From: an uncultured Bacteroidales bacterium
Lineage (GTDB): Bacteria; Bacteroidota; Bacteroidia; Bacteroidales; UBA932
NCBI GenBank assembly: GCA_946187865.1
Contig: CAMHST010000002.1
Coordinates: 1-64,000, forward strand
Reading direction: 5' to 3'
Length of the DNA stretch: 64,000 nt
Of this stretch, positions 49,112 to 57,770 are shown in pieces. The translations under genes and the position numbers were made by a program. The notes below the pieces were generated by a model. The model saw nothing but the letters and a program-made list of their open reading frames with translations. It made no database searches and had not been told where the DNA came from. Position 1 is the first letter of the stretch, and every line of letters begins with the position of its first letter.

Positions 49112-50164
49112 TTATAGGGTTACCTCCGGCCAGCCGTCCGTCCAGGAAAGCGGACGGATGAGCAGGTGGGAGTTATAGTTCATCTTCTTGTCGTAGCAGT
49201 GGAAATACATCTTGTCGCCCGTTTCCGTGGGGACGACGGCGCAGTGGCCCACACCGGGATAGCGCTCGTTTCCCGCCAGCACGGGCGTACCGCCGCCCTC
49301 CATCAGGGAAACGCCATTCTTATCTAAGTAAGGGCCGGTAACCTGGCGGCTGCGCCCTACCACTACCTTATAAGTACTCTTGGGGCCGCGGCAGCAGAGG
49401 TCGTAGCTGACAAATAGATAATAGTAGTCTCCGCGGCGGACGATGAAAGGAGCTTCCACAGCGCCGTTCCCCGGGTCGAAATCCTTACCGCGGGGGTCTG
49501 CCTTGATTGCATCGTCGGTGAGGGAGGTATCTTCCGCGGTACCCTCCGGACGGCGGCACAGCGGGAACCAGACCTCAGGCTCTGCCACACGGGTAAGGGA
49601 GCTGTCCAGTTTCACCAGTTTGATGCCTCCCCAGAAAGAACCGAACGACAGCCAGGGCGTACCGTCGGTGTCGATGAAAAGATTGGGGTCTATGGCGTTC
49701 CACAGGTCCCGTCCGGCCACGGAACGAACCACACAGCCGTGGTCTTCCCACTTGTAGTCCGGGGAGGAGGGATCCAGGGTTTTGTTGGTGGCTACGCCGA
49801 TGGCGGAATCGTTTTTCCCGAAGGAGGAACAGGAATAGTACAGATAGTATAGCCCGTTGTGGCAGGCGATGTCCGGAGCCCAGGTGTGTCCGCGGTAACC
49901 CGGGACTGTCTCCAGCGCCCACTGGGGCGGATTCTGAAACACGCTGCCGGAATAGGTCCAGCTTACCTGGTCCTGCGAAGTATAGATGCTGACACCCATC
50001 CCGGTACAGAAAAGGTACCAGGTTCCCTCACACTGGATGGCCACGGGATCGTGGGCGGGAGGGATGGTAGCGTCCTGCTCAGGCTGTATGCCGAAAGGCT
50101 GCGCCTGCGACAAAACAGGTGTAGAAAACAGGACTACCGCAAGGAAAAAATGCTTCAGTGTCAT
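49112..50164 (-). CDS. GH43 endo-1,5-alpha-L-arabinanase
   Basis: 350 residues, signal peptide cleaved near SQAQ, no lipobox, single-domain propeller. Base Asp in PAHDPVAI, second Asp in NAIDPNLFID, acid Glu in AVEAPFIVRR, pocket His in GVGHCAVVP, and the SYDLCCRGPKSTYKVVVGRSR block typical of arabinanases. Cuts internal alpha-1,5 bonds, probably in the periplasm. It is the first structural gene of PUL 2. Confidence 0.93.
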   Translation of the reverse strand: MTLKHFFLAVVLFSTPVLSQAQPFGIQPEQDATIPPAHDPVAIQCEGTWYLFCTGMGVSIYTSQDQVSWTYSGSVFQNPPQWALETVPGYRGHTWAPDIACHNGLYYLYYSCSSFGKNDSAIGVATNKTLDPSSPDYKWEDHGCVVRSVAGRDLWNAIDPNLFIDTDGTPWLSFGSFWGGIKLVKLDSSLTRVAEPEVWFPLCRRPEGTAEDTSLTDDAIKADPRGKDFDPGNGAVEAPFIVRRGDYYYLFVSYDLCCRGPKSTYKVVVGRSRQVTGPYLDKNGVSLMEGGGTPVLAGNERYPGVGHCAVVPTETGDKMYFHCYDKKMNYNSHLLIRPLSWTDGWPEVTL

Positions 50165-50183
50165 AAAACGTGGTTAACCGAAG

Positions 50184-50191
50184 CAAAGGTA
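50184..50191 (-). promoter_or_regulatory. PUL 2 operon promoter (-7 box TACCTTTG)
   Basis: Exact TAnnTTTG on the minus strand, 19 bases before the GH43 start. A GGTTAACC palindrome lies in the leader at 50172-50179. No standard -33, as expected for a promoter that needs an activator. Confidence 0.65.
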
Positions 50192-50251
50192 AAAAGGTTT
50201 TTTATGCTATAGGTGCACAAAAAAACATAATGGGTGGATTTTTGAACAAGC

Positions 50252-53155
50252 CTATTCCCGGCCCAGGGCACTGGGAGTAATGCCGAATTCCTTGGCAAAA
50301 CAGCGGGTGAAGTATTTAGGATCGTTGAAGCCGGTCTCGTAGGCGACGTCCGCTACCGAATAACCTCTGCCGCTTTCCAACATCTCCCGGGCCAGGGTGA
50401 GCCGGTAGGTGCGGATGAGTTGGCTCACCGACTGCCCGAACGCTTCCTGCAGGCGGGTGTTCAGGAGGGTCTTGCTCATGCCCATGGCATGGCAGAACGC
50501 CGCCACGTCCAGATCCGGATCTTTATATAAGGTACGGAGGGCATCCAGCGCCTTTTTCTTGAACGGATCTTCCTGCTCCACACTCAGCATTTTGCGGGAA
50601 ACCAGTTCCTCGTTCTGGCGGCGCAGCACATCGTTCTGCCGCAGAAGTTCGTCGGCCTGCTGCTCAACCAGCCTTTTCTGGGCCGATATCTCCTGGGTAC
50701 GCTGTTCCACCACCTCCTCCAGTTCGGCCTGCCGGCGCAAAATGGAACGGGTTCTTAGACGGATGATAAACCAGACCACGCCGAGGAGGAACAGGCCCAG
50801 CAGCAGGGCGAACCACCAGGTATAATAGAAGTAAGGCTTTACCAGAAGGAGGGATTCCAGCGTCCCGGTCACGGCGCCCGTACGGGACAACGCCCGGACC
50901 CGGAAAAGGTGGGACCCGCTGGGAAGCGAAGAATACACGGCCTCGTGCCGGCCCGTGGGAACAGTCTGCCACTGATTGTCGTAGCCATCCAGGCAATACT
51001 GGTAACGGGTTCCGGAAGCGGCTCCGGCCTGCAAAGAGGCAAACTGAAACAGGATGGAACGGTCTTTCTGGTGGAGTTTCAGTTCCTTGAGCTCCGGATC
51101 CATCAGGACCCGGTCCCCCACTTCGGTCCGGGTGAAGCGCAGCGGCGCTTCCTCTGCCTGCGATTCGTACCGGGAAGGATCCACAACGGACAGCCCGTGC
51201 ATGTGTCCGAAGTAAAGCAGTCCGTCGGTGCCCTGGCAAGCGTTGTTCCAATGGAACTGGGTATAGTTCACGCCGTCTTCTTCCAGGAAAGGAACAATTA
51301 CGCCGCTCTCCGGGTCCAGCATGTCCAGGCCGTGCTCCGTACTGATCCAGATGCGTCCCCGCTTGTCGGCACAGATACCGCGGGCCCGGTCGTTGGAAAG
51401 GCCCTGGCGCGAGTTGTAGCAGGTGAAGACGAAGTTTTTCCCGTCTTTGAGCAGCTTGGCCCGGTAAATGCCGGAGCCGTTGCTGGCCAGGTACAGCACA
51501 CTGTCGGACACTTCCCGGATGGCGCATATCTTTTCGTCGGCCAGGGTGCCGGGGGCATCCAGTTTGTGCCGATAATGGGTGAAGGGGAAGGTGCCGTCGG
51601 CACGGCGGGCATTAAGGTTGAACACATACAGCCCCTCCTGGCAGCCCACCCAAAGGAAGCCCCTCCTGTCTATACAGGATCCGATACATCCGGTGGCACC
51701 GCTTTCCAAGGCCGGCTGATAGGTCCGGTCGGCGGGATTGTAAAGGAAAATCCCCTGGTTGGAACAGACCCACAACAATTGGTTGTATGTATCAAATTCT
51801 AATGCGCCGATATACTCTGCCCGGATATCCAGGGCGGGCAGATGCCCCAGGACACGGTATGGAGGTTGGGCAGACACCATGTCCACGCCGCCTCCCCAAG
51901 TTCCCACATACAGCGTGCCCGGCTTCCCCGTTGGCGCGAAAGCGCTAACGCTGTTATGACTGAGCCCGTGTTCCCGGGTAAGGTGGATAAAACGGCTGGT
52001 TCCCGGTTCCCGGATGCTGAGTCCGCCTTCTACGGTGCCCACCCAGAGCCGGCCGTTCTCCTGCTGGTAAACGGCATTCACGGCGCCTTCCGGAAGGCTT
52101 CCGCCGTCGCCCCGCACATGGGTGAGATGCGTAATGTCCAGATACTTCTTGTCCAGGATCAGCAGCCCCTGCGTTTCCGTCCCAACCAGAAGATAGCGGT
52201 CTGCCTGCTGGATACAGTTCACTACATCGGCCCCGACCCGCTCGAAATTGCCGGTCACGGGATTATAGACATTCCAGCCCCGGAGGGTGGAGCACAGGAG
52301 CAGCCCATCTGCGGTCTGAGTGAGCCCGGTGACAAAATTCTGCGTCAGGGAACGGATATCGCGGGGGTCCGAGACAAAATGCTTGAACTCCCCTGTTTGC
52401 CGATGCAGCTGGAAGAGGCCGTTCTCGGACGATATCCAGACCTGCTGGCCAACGGGCAAAAAGTCTGACAGATAGGTATTTTCGCCCAAATCCAGCGCTG
52501 TGCGAACGGGCGAAGCCTCCAGCACGCCGGAGGGCGAGAGGGAGATCTTATGCAGCCGACCTTCCAGGCCGCACCACACGGAGCCGTCGGCATCCACGTC
52601 CTTGAAAACGAAATTGGCGGGGGAAAGCCGGTCGTCCTTAAAAATAGCCGTATGGGCAACGGAACCGTCTGCCGCAAAGGTAAAACGGTATAGCGTAGTG
52701 CCGAACTTGGTCCAGATTGCACCGGTGGCGTCCCTGGTCAAATAGGAGCAGAGAGTGTCTTCCGGGATGTCCAGCCCCAGGTCCATTTTTTCATGGCTCC
52801 TCAGGTCCAGCACGTCAAGGCCGCCCTCGGAGCCGATCCACAGGCGGTCGAAGTTGTCGCAGAGCAGATTGCGGATGAAATTGGACTTGAGAGGCGGATC
52901 CGTGGCCGTGTTCAAGGTCAGGAGCTCATAACCGTCGAAGCGGCAGAGTCCGCCGCCGGAAGTGGCAATCCACAGGAAGCCGAAACGGTCTGTGCACACA
53001 TCGTCCACAAAATTGCAGGGAAGCCCGTCTTCCAACGCCACACGACGCTCTATATATCTGTCTTGGAAGGAATTCTGCGAGAAGGACTGAACAGGGGCCA
53101 GTCCCAGCATGCACAGCAAAACAGTACAACAGATTTTTACACTTCTCGCGTTCAT
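50252..53155 (-). CDS. Membrane-spanning propeller/AraC regulator lacking kinase and receiver domains (PUL 2)
   Basis: 967 residues from the ATG at 53155 (MNARSVKICCTVLLCMLG). Signal peptide, periplasmic propeller repeats (GLPCNFVDDVCTDRFGFLWIAT, WIGSEGGLDVLDL, WVGTVEGGLSIRE and others), a Y_Y_Y domain (about 670-765), one membrane helix (about 776-800), a coiled coil of about 50 residues (ELEEVVEQRTQEISAQKRL onward) and a C-terminal AraC-type HTH (about 866-967, VADVAYETGFNDPKYFTRCF). It has the HTCS sensor and the HTCS output, but no His-box, ATPase or receiver Asp. It sits just upstream of the PUL 2 operon, so it is the likely regulator. Confidence 0.9.
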   Translation of the reverse strand: MNARSVKICCTVLLCMLGLAPVQSFSQNSFQDRYIERRVALEDGLPCNFVDDVCTDRFGFLWIATSGGGLCRFDGYELLTLNTATDPPLKSNFIRNLLCDNFDRLWIGSEGGLDVLDLRSHEKMDLGLDIPEDTLCSYLTRDATGAIWTKFGTTLYRFTFAADGSVAHTAIFKDDRLSPANFVFKDVDADGSVWCGLEGRLHKISLSPSGVLEASPVRTALDLGENTYLSDFLPVGQQVWISSENGLFQLHRQTGEFKHFVSDPRDIRSLTQNFVTGLTQTADGLLLCSTLRGWNVYNPVTGNFERVGADVVNCIQQADRYLLVGTETQGLLILDKKYLDITHLTHVRGDGGSLPEGAVNAVYQQENGRLWVGTVEGGLSIREPGTSRFIHLTREHGLSHNSVSAFAPTGKPGTLYVGTWGGGVDMVSAQPPYRVLGHLPALDIRAEYIGALEFDTYNQLLWVCSNQGIFLYNPADRTYQPALESGATGCIGSCIDRRGFLWVGCQEGLYVFNLNARRADGTFPFTHYRHKLDAPGTLADEKICAIREVSDSVLYLASNGSGIYRAKLLKDGKNFVFTCYNSRQGLSNDRARGICADKRGRIWISTEHGLDMLDPESGVIVPFLEEDGVNYTQFHWNNACQGTDGLLYFGHMHGLSVVDPSRYESQAEEAPLRFTRTEVGDRVLMDPELKELKLHQKDRSILFQFASLQAGAASGTRYQYCLDGYDNQWQTVPTGRHEAVYSSLPSGSHLFRVRALSRTGAVTGTLESLLLVKPYFYYTWWFALLLGLFLLGVVWFIIRLRTRSILRRQAELEEVVEQRTQEISAQKRLVEQQADELLRQNDVLRRQNEELVSRKMLSVEQEDPFKKKALDALRTLYKDPDLDVAAFCHAMGMSKTLLNTRLQEAFGQSVSQLIRTYRLTLAREMLESGRGYSVADVAYETGFNDPKYFTRCFAKEFGITPSALGRE

Positions 53156-53174
53156 TTTTCCACCTTTTATTCGG

Positions 53175-53182
53175 CAAAAATA
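53175..53182 (-). promoter_or_regulatory. Regulator promoter (-7 box TATTTTTG)
   Basis: Minus-strand TAnnTTTG match 19 bases before the regulator start. Only two bases separate it from the opposite-strand -7 box of the GH51 gene, so the two promoters overlap and face away from each other. Confidence 0.65.
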
Positions 53183-53184
53183 CG

Positions 53185-53192
53185 TATATTTG
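53185..53192 (+). promoter_or_regulatory. GH51 promoter (-7 box TATATTTG)
   Basis: Exact TAnnTTTG match, 23 bases before the GH51 start, back to back with the regulator promoter. Confidence 0.65.
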
Positions 53193-53215
53193 ACCACTTT
53201 TAAAAACTGATAACC

Positions 53216-55192
53216 ATGCGAAAGCTCATTTTCCTCCTTTCTGCCCTGGCCGGCCTTACCGCTTTTACCGCCCAGGCACAAAGCTATCAGCTGGATATAG
53301 ACCTCAAGAAAGTCGGCGCTCCCATCCAAAGCACCCAGTACGGCATCTTCTTCGAGGACATCAATTTCGCGGCCGACGGCGGCCTGTATGCAGAGCTGGT
53401 GAAAAACCGCTCGTTCGAATTCCCGGAAGACCCGCTCCAGGGATGGAAAGCCTTCGGCAAAGTGGAAGTGGAGGACGACGGTCCCTTCCCGCGCAATCCG
53501 CACTACGTCCGCCTCTCAGATCCCGGCCACCCGCACAAATGGACCGGCCTGGACAATGAAGGCTTTTTCGGAATCGGCGTAAAGCAGGGAGAACAATACC
53601 GTTTCAGCGTGTGGGCCCGCGTGCCGGACGGCGGCACCTCCACCCTGCGGGTAGAGCTGGCCAACACCGCCTCCATGGGAGAGAACCACTATCTCTGCCA
53701 GGAAACCCTGGTGGTAACGGGCTCCGAGTGGAAGCAGTATGAGATTTCCCTCAGCCCGGATGCAACGGTGGCCAAGTCCGTCCTGCGCATTTTCCTGGTG
53801 GGCAAACGCAACACCGTGGATCTGGAGCACATCTCCCTCTTCCCCAAAGACACCTGGATGGGTCACAGGAACGGCCTTCGCAAAGACCTGGCCCAGGCCC
53901 TGGCAGACCTTAAACCCGGCGTATTCCGCTTCCCGGGCGGCTGCATCGTGGAAGGAACAGACCTGGCCACCCGTTACAACTGGAAAAACTCCGTGGGTCC
54001 GGTAGAGAACCGCCCCCTGAACGAGAACCGCTGGGAATACACCTTCCCGCACCGCTTCTATCCGGACTATTTCCAAAGTTACGGACTGGGCTTCTTCGAG
54101 TTCTTCCAGCTCTCGGAAGAGATTGGCGCAGAGCCGCTTCCCATCCTTAGCTGCGGCCTCGCCTGCCAGTTCCAGAACGAAAACGTGGAGGCGCATGCCC
54201 ACCTGGACGAGCTCCAGCCCTACATCCAGGACGCCCTGGACCTGATCGAGTTCGCCAACGGCCCTGTCACCTCCACCTGGGGCAAGGTACGCTCAGAGAT
54301 GGGCCATCCGGAACCGTTCAACCTCAAGTTCATCGGCATCGGCAACGAGCAGTGGGACAGCCTGTACCCGGAGCACCTGGAGCCTTTCGTGAAGGCCATC
54401 CGCGCCGCATACCCGAACATCAAGATCGTGGGCTCCAGCGGCCCGGACTCCGAGGGCAAGCAGTTCGACTACCTGTGGCCTCAGATGAAGCGGCTGGGCG
54501 CAGACCTGGTGGACGAACACTTCTACCGCAACTACGACTGGTTCCTCTCCCAGGGCGCCCGCTACGACAATTACGACCGCAAAGGCCCCAAGGTGTTCGC
54601 CGGCGAATATGCCTGCCACGCCACCGGCCGCAAGTGGAACCATTTCTTCGCCTCGCTTCTGGAGGCCGCCTTCATGACCGGCATCGAGCGCAACGCAGAT
54701 GTCGTGCAGATGGCCACCTACGCTCCCCTGTTCGCCCACGTCGAGGGCTGGCAGTGGCGCCCGGACCTGATCTGGTACGACAACCTCAACTCTTTCCGCA
54801 CCGTGAGCTGGCACGTGCAGCAGCTGTACGGCCAGTACCGCGGCAGCAACACCCTCAAGCTCACCATGGACGGTGCCAACGTGACGGGAGCGGAAGGCCA
54901 GGGCGGCCTGTTCGCCAGCGCCGTGCTGGACGGCAATAAAGTATATGTAAAGGTAGTGAACACCTCCGGGGAAGCCCGCGAAATAGACCTTAACTTTACC
55001 GGCCTCAAGAAAAAGGCCACGCTCAAAGCTACGGGCGGCGTGCGTCTCTCCTCTACGGAGCTCTATCTGGACAATTCCCTGGAAGATCCGGAGCACTACA
55101 CCCCCAAGCGCTTTGTCTTCGAGGGAGAGGGTACCTCCCTCAAGGCAAACATCCCCGCCTTCTCCTTCAACATCTTCACCCTGGAACGTTAA
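53216..55192 (+). CDS. Alpha-L-arabinofuranosidase, GH51, with N-terminal carbohydrate-binding-like insert
   Basis: 658 residues, signal peptide cleaved near FTAQA. After GIFFEDINFAADGGLYAEL comes a CBM4-like beta-sandwich (about 75-215, FGKVEVEDDGPF to TVDLEHISLFP) inserted before the barrel. The barrel has PGVFRFPGGCIVEG, acid/base Glu378 in GIGNEQWD and nucleophile Glu464 in VFAGEYACH. This longer architecture differs from the 511-residue GH51 of the same PUL, so the two likely handle different linkages or chain lengths. Followed 12 bases later by an epimerase gene. Confidence 0.93.
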   Translation: MRKLIFLLSALAGLTAFTAQAQSYQLDIDLKKVGAPIQSTQYGIFFEDINFAADGGLYAELVKNRSFEFPEDPLQGWKAFGKVEVEDDGPFPRNPHYVRLSDPGHPHKWTGLDNEGFFGIGVKQGEQYRFSVWARVPDGGTSTLRVELANTASMGENHYLCQETLVVTGSEWKQYEISLSPDATVAKSVLRIFLVGKRNTVDLEHISLFPKDTWMGHRNGLRKDLAQALADLKPGVFRFPGGCIVEGTDLATRYNWKNSVGPVENRPLNENRWEYTFPHRFYPDYFQSYGLGFFEFFQLSEEIGAEPLPILSCGLACQFQNENVEAHAHLDELQPYIQDALDLIEFANGPVTSTWGKVRSEMGHPEPFNLKFIGIGNEQWDSLYPEHLEPFVKAIRAAYPNIKIVGSSGPDSEGKQFDYLWPQMKRLGADLVDEHFYRNYDWFLSQGARYDNYDRKGPKVFAGEYACHATGRKWNHFFASLLEAAFMTGIERNADVVQMATYAPLFAHVEGWQWRPDLIWYDNLNSFRTVSWHVQQLYGQYRGSNTLKLTMDGANVTGAEGQGGLFASAVLDGNKVYVKVVNTSGEAREIDLNFTGLKKKATLKATGGVRLSSTELYLDNSLEDPEHYTPKRFVFEGEGTSLKANIPAFSFNIFTLER

Positions 55193-55204
55193 AATTGTAC
55201 GAAT

Positions 55205-56350
55205 ATGAAAAAAGCTATCATTCTCCTCTCGTCGGCCGCCCTGCTGCTTGCAGCCTGCGCGCCCAAACAGGATAAGGCCGCACTCACGGCATCCGGACTT
55301 AACCCGGAAGACTTCAAATCCACCTACAACGGCGCCCCCACCGCCCTCTATACCCTCACCAACAAGGCCGGCATGGAGGTTTGCATCACCAACTTCGGCG
55401 GGCGTATCGTTTCTCTGATGGTCCCGGACCGCGACGGCAAACTGCGTGACGTGGTACTGGGCTTCGACAAAGTGTCGGACTACTTCCCGGAGAACAACGC
55501 AAGCGACTTCGGCGCCGCCATCGGCCGGTATGCCAACCGCATCAACCAGGGTCGGATCACCATCGACGGAGAGACTTACCAGCTGCCGCAGAACAACTTC
55601 GGCCACTGCCTCCACGGCGGTCCCACCGGCTGGCAGTATCAGGTCTATGAAATGGTAGAGGCCGACGCCACCCACCTCAAACTCAAGCGTTTCTCCCCCG
55701 ACGGAGACAACAACTTCCCCGGCAACGTTACGGCCTATGTCACCTACACCCTCACGGAAGACAACAAACTGGACATCCAGTACCAGGCTACCACGGACAA
55801 GGCTACGGTGGTGAACATGACCAACCACTCCTACTTCAACCTTTCGGGTGCTCCGGATACGCACCGGATCGTGGACGACATCCTGTACGTGAACGCCAGC
55901 AACTACACTCCCGTAGACGAAACCTACATGACCACCGGTGAAATCCTCCCCGTGGCCGGGACCCCCTTCGACTACACCACCGCCCACCTGATCAGCGACA
56001 ACATCACCAAAGACGATGAGCAGATCCGCTTCGGCAACGGCTTCGACCACAACTGGGTGCTGGACACCGCCGGCGACATCACCAAGCCCGCCGCTTCCCT
56101 TTATAACATCCAGAACGGAATCACCCTCACCGTCTATACCGACGAACCCGGCATCCAGGTGTACTCCGGCAACTTCCTGGACGGCACCGTAAAGGGCAAG
56201 AAGGGCATCGTGTACCAGCAGCGCACCGGCATCTGCCTGGAAACCCAGCACTATCCGGACTCCCCCAACAAGGCCGACTGGCCGTCCGTCGTGCTTCGCC
56301 CCGGCGAAACCTACAACAGCCACTGCATCTTCGCCTTCACCACCAAATAG
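55205..56350 (+). CDS. galM: Aldose 1-epimerase (mutarotase) lipoprotein
   Basis: 381 residues with a lipoprotein signal (MKKAIILLSSAALLLAAC, Cys18). Galactose-mutarotase fold with FGGRIVSLMVPDRDGK, AAIGRYANRI, NNFGHCLHGGP, the catalytic His in MTNHSYFNLSG and the catalytic Glu in GICLETQHYPDSPN. It interconverts alpha and beta anomers of free sugars. Its export and its place behind GH51 suggest that it equilibrates released arabinose in the periplasm before uptake. Confidence 0.93.
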   Translation: MKKAIILLSSAALLLAACAPKQDKAALTASGLNPEDFKSTYNGAPTALYTLTNKAGMEVCITNFGGRIVSLMVPDRDGKLRDVVLGFDKVSDYFPENNASDFGAAIGRYANRINQGRITIDGETYQLPQNNFGHCLHGGPTGWQYQVYEMVEADATHLKLKRFSPDGDNNFPGNVTAYVTYTLTEDNKLDIQYQATTDKATVVNMTNHSYFNLSGAPDTHRIVDDILYVNASNYTPVDETYMTTGEILPVAGTPFDYTTAHLISDNITKDDEQIRFGNGFDHNWVLDTAGDITKPAASLYNIQNGITLTVYTDEPGIQVYSGNFLDGTVKGKKGIVYQQRTGICLETQHYPDSPNKADWPSVVLRPGETYNSHCIFAFTTK

Positions 56351-56377
56351 GCTGCAAAAAAACTGAACACAAAAAGC

Positions 56378-56416
56378 GGAGCCGACCTGATTCTTAGGTC
56401 GGCTTCCTTTTTTTTA
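56378..56416 (+). terminator. Terminator after the epimerase gene
   Basis: Stem AGCCGACCT / AGGTCGGCT (56380-56388 and 56396-56404) extended by GG/CC, then a run of nine T. Confidence 0.92.
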
Positions 56417-56802
56417 TACGGCCATGACAGCCGCACATTTGCATTGAGCGCGGAGACTATAAAAGGCGAGTCGCGCTCCTCCCCAAGAACGCGACTCTAG
56501 TATATAAAACGAACTTAACAAATAGACACGAAGATTCCTTCGATGTCCGGCACAAAGGTATAACTTTTTAATTATAAAAGCAAAATTATTTACAAGTTAT
56601 AAGTAAATAAATAATTTTACTTACATTGTGTAAGTTACAATTAAAAAGCAATAACTGATTGACCCTGACGAGTTTTACTGTTATACAGACTGTCTGACAA
56701 TAGGGATAAAAAGTCCATAAGTCGCAAAACCAGCGACCAATGACGGCGAAGTTCAGCAAAGATAAATGACTGTTTTGAGGGCAAATAGCAAAAAACGCCC
56801 CC
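56417..56802. other. Gene-free, partly AT-rich spacer
   Basis: No supported gene. It contains a GAGTCGCG / CGCGACTC stem (56468-56475 and 56490-56497) with a 14-base loop, and an AT-rich part (about 56520-56760) that stands out from the GC-rich surroundings. Inside that part is a perfect ACTTACA-TTG-TGTAAGT inverted repeat (56619-56635) and imperfect AAAATTATTTAC-type repeats around 56583-56618. It could hold a small RNA or be the scar of a lost mobile element. Confidence 0.4.
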
Positions 56803-56819
56803 CGGCAGAAGGCCTGCCG
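56803..56819 (-). terminator. Terminator of the lepA-menA unit
   Basis: CGGCAG / CTGCCG stem with a 5-base loop, one base beyond the menA stop on the minus strand, followed by GGGGGGCGTTTTTT. Confidence 0.75.
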
Positions 56820-56820
56820 A

Positions 56821-57732
56821 CTACAGCAGATGCGCGCAAAAGCCCGCACCGGCCAAAAGGCACAGTGCGAAGGTGGAAAGGACCAGAAGCGGCAGCATCG
56901 GGTCCAGCGCTTTTCCGGAACGGGTCCAGACACCCCTAAGGTGCAGGATGTACAGCGGGAGGGTAAGCGTCCACAGCCAGTGCCAGACACTGGGCCAGCA
57001 CAGGAGACAGTACGCCACCATGCAGGCCCACCCCAGGCAGATGAGGACTGTCTGGTAGATTTTGGCCTTGCGCTCCCCCAGCTTGATAGCCACCGTAACA
57101 CGATTGGCAGCATCGGTCTCCATATCACGGATGTTGTTCACATTCAGCACCCCCACACTGAAAAAACCCACGGCCGACCCAGGCAGGATCAGCTTCACAT
57201 GCAGTCCCACTCCGGCCGTGCACACAAAATAAGCGCCCAGTACTGCCACCAGGCCGAAGAACAGGAACACGTAGAAATCGCCCTTTGCCCTGTACCCGTA
57301 CGGATTACGCCCCAGTGTGTATTTCATGGCGGCCATGATAGCCCCGGCACCCAGCATGAGCACCAGGATGGGGGTCAGGGAAAGCAGCGTCCCGAACGCC
57401 CGCCAGGTCATCAGCGTGCCGAACACAATACACAGCACCACAAAAGTGGCGATGAGCCCTTTCATCTGCCCAACCGACATTTCACCGCTGTTCAGGCCAT
57501 ATTGCGGTCCCTGACGGTCCGGGGTATCGGTTCCGCGAAGGACATCTCCCAGCTCATTGGACAGGTTGGACAAAATCTGCAGGCACACCGTGGTGAGCAC
57601 AATCAGCACCGCCGTCCAAACGTCTACCCGCCAGTCGGCCGTAGCCAACAGGATCCCCAGCAGCACCCCGCCCGTGGAAAGGGGCAGCGTTCTCAGACGC
57701 ATGGATTTTACAGCCGCTTTTACTTTACTCAT
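56821..57732 (-). CDS. menA: 1,4-dihydroxy-2-naphthoate polyprenyltransferase
   Basis: 303 residues, UbiA-type prenyltransferase with about eight membrane helices. The two Asp-rich prenyl-diphosphate sites are present: NELGDVLRGTD (about 60-70) and NNIRDMETD (about 195-205), along with the KYTLGRNPYGYRAKGDFYVF loop typical of MenA. It attaches the isoprenoid tail in menaquinone synthesis. It follows lepA by 38 bases with no promoter box visible between them, so co-transcription is likely. Confidence 0.92.
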   Translation of the reverse strand: MSKVKAAVKSMRLRTLPLSTGGVLLGILLATADWRVDVWTAVLIVLTTVCLQILSNLSNELGDVLRGTDTPDRQGPQYGLNSGEMSVGQMKGLIATFVVLCIVFGTLMTWRAFGTLLSLTPILVLMLGAGAIMAAMKYTLGRNPYGYRAKGDFYVFLFFGLVAVLGAYFVCTAGVGLHVKLILPGSAVGFFSVGVLNVNNIRDMETDAANRVTVAIKLGERKAKIYQTVLICLGWACMVAYCLLCWPSVWHWLWTLTLPLYILHLRGVWTRSGKALDPMLPLLVLSTFALCLLAGAGFCAHLL

Positions 57733-57770
57733 AATAATTTGACTATTTCACAACAACGTGCCACAACGGA

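Noticed and set aside
50252..53155. Frameshifted or truncated HTCS as explanation for the missing kinase
   Set aside because: The frame is continuous from signal peptide to HTH, with a designed-looking helix and coiled coil linking the halves. No leftover kinase coding sequence is visible in any frame.
56586..57128. A 180-codon minus-strand frame overlapping menA and the AT-rich spacer
   Set aside because: Out of frame with menA, Arg/Ser/Cys-rich in the overlap and low-complexity in the AT-rich part.
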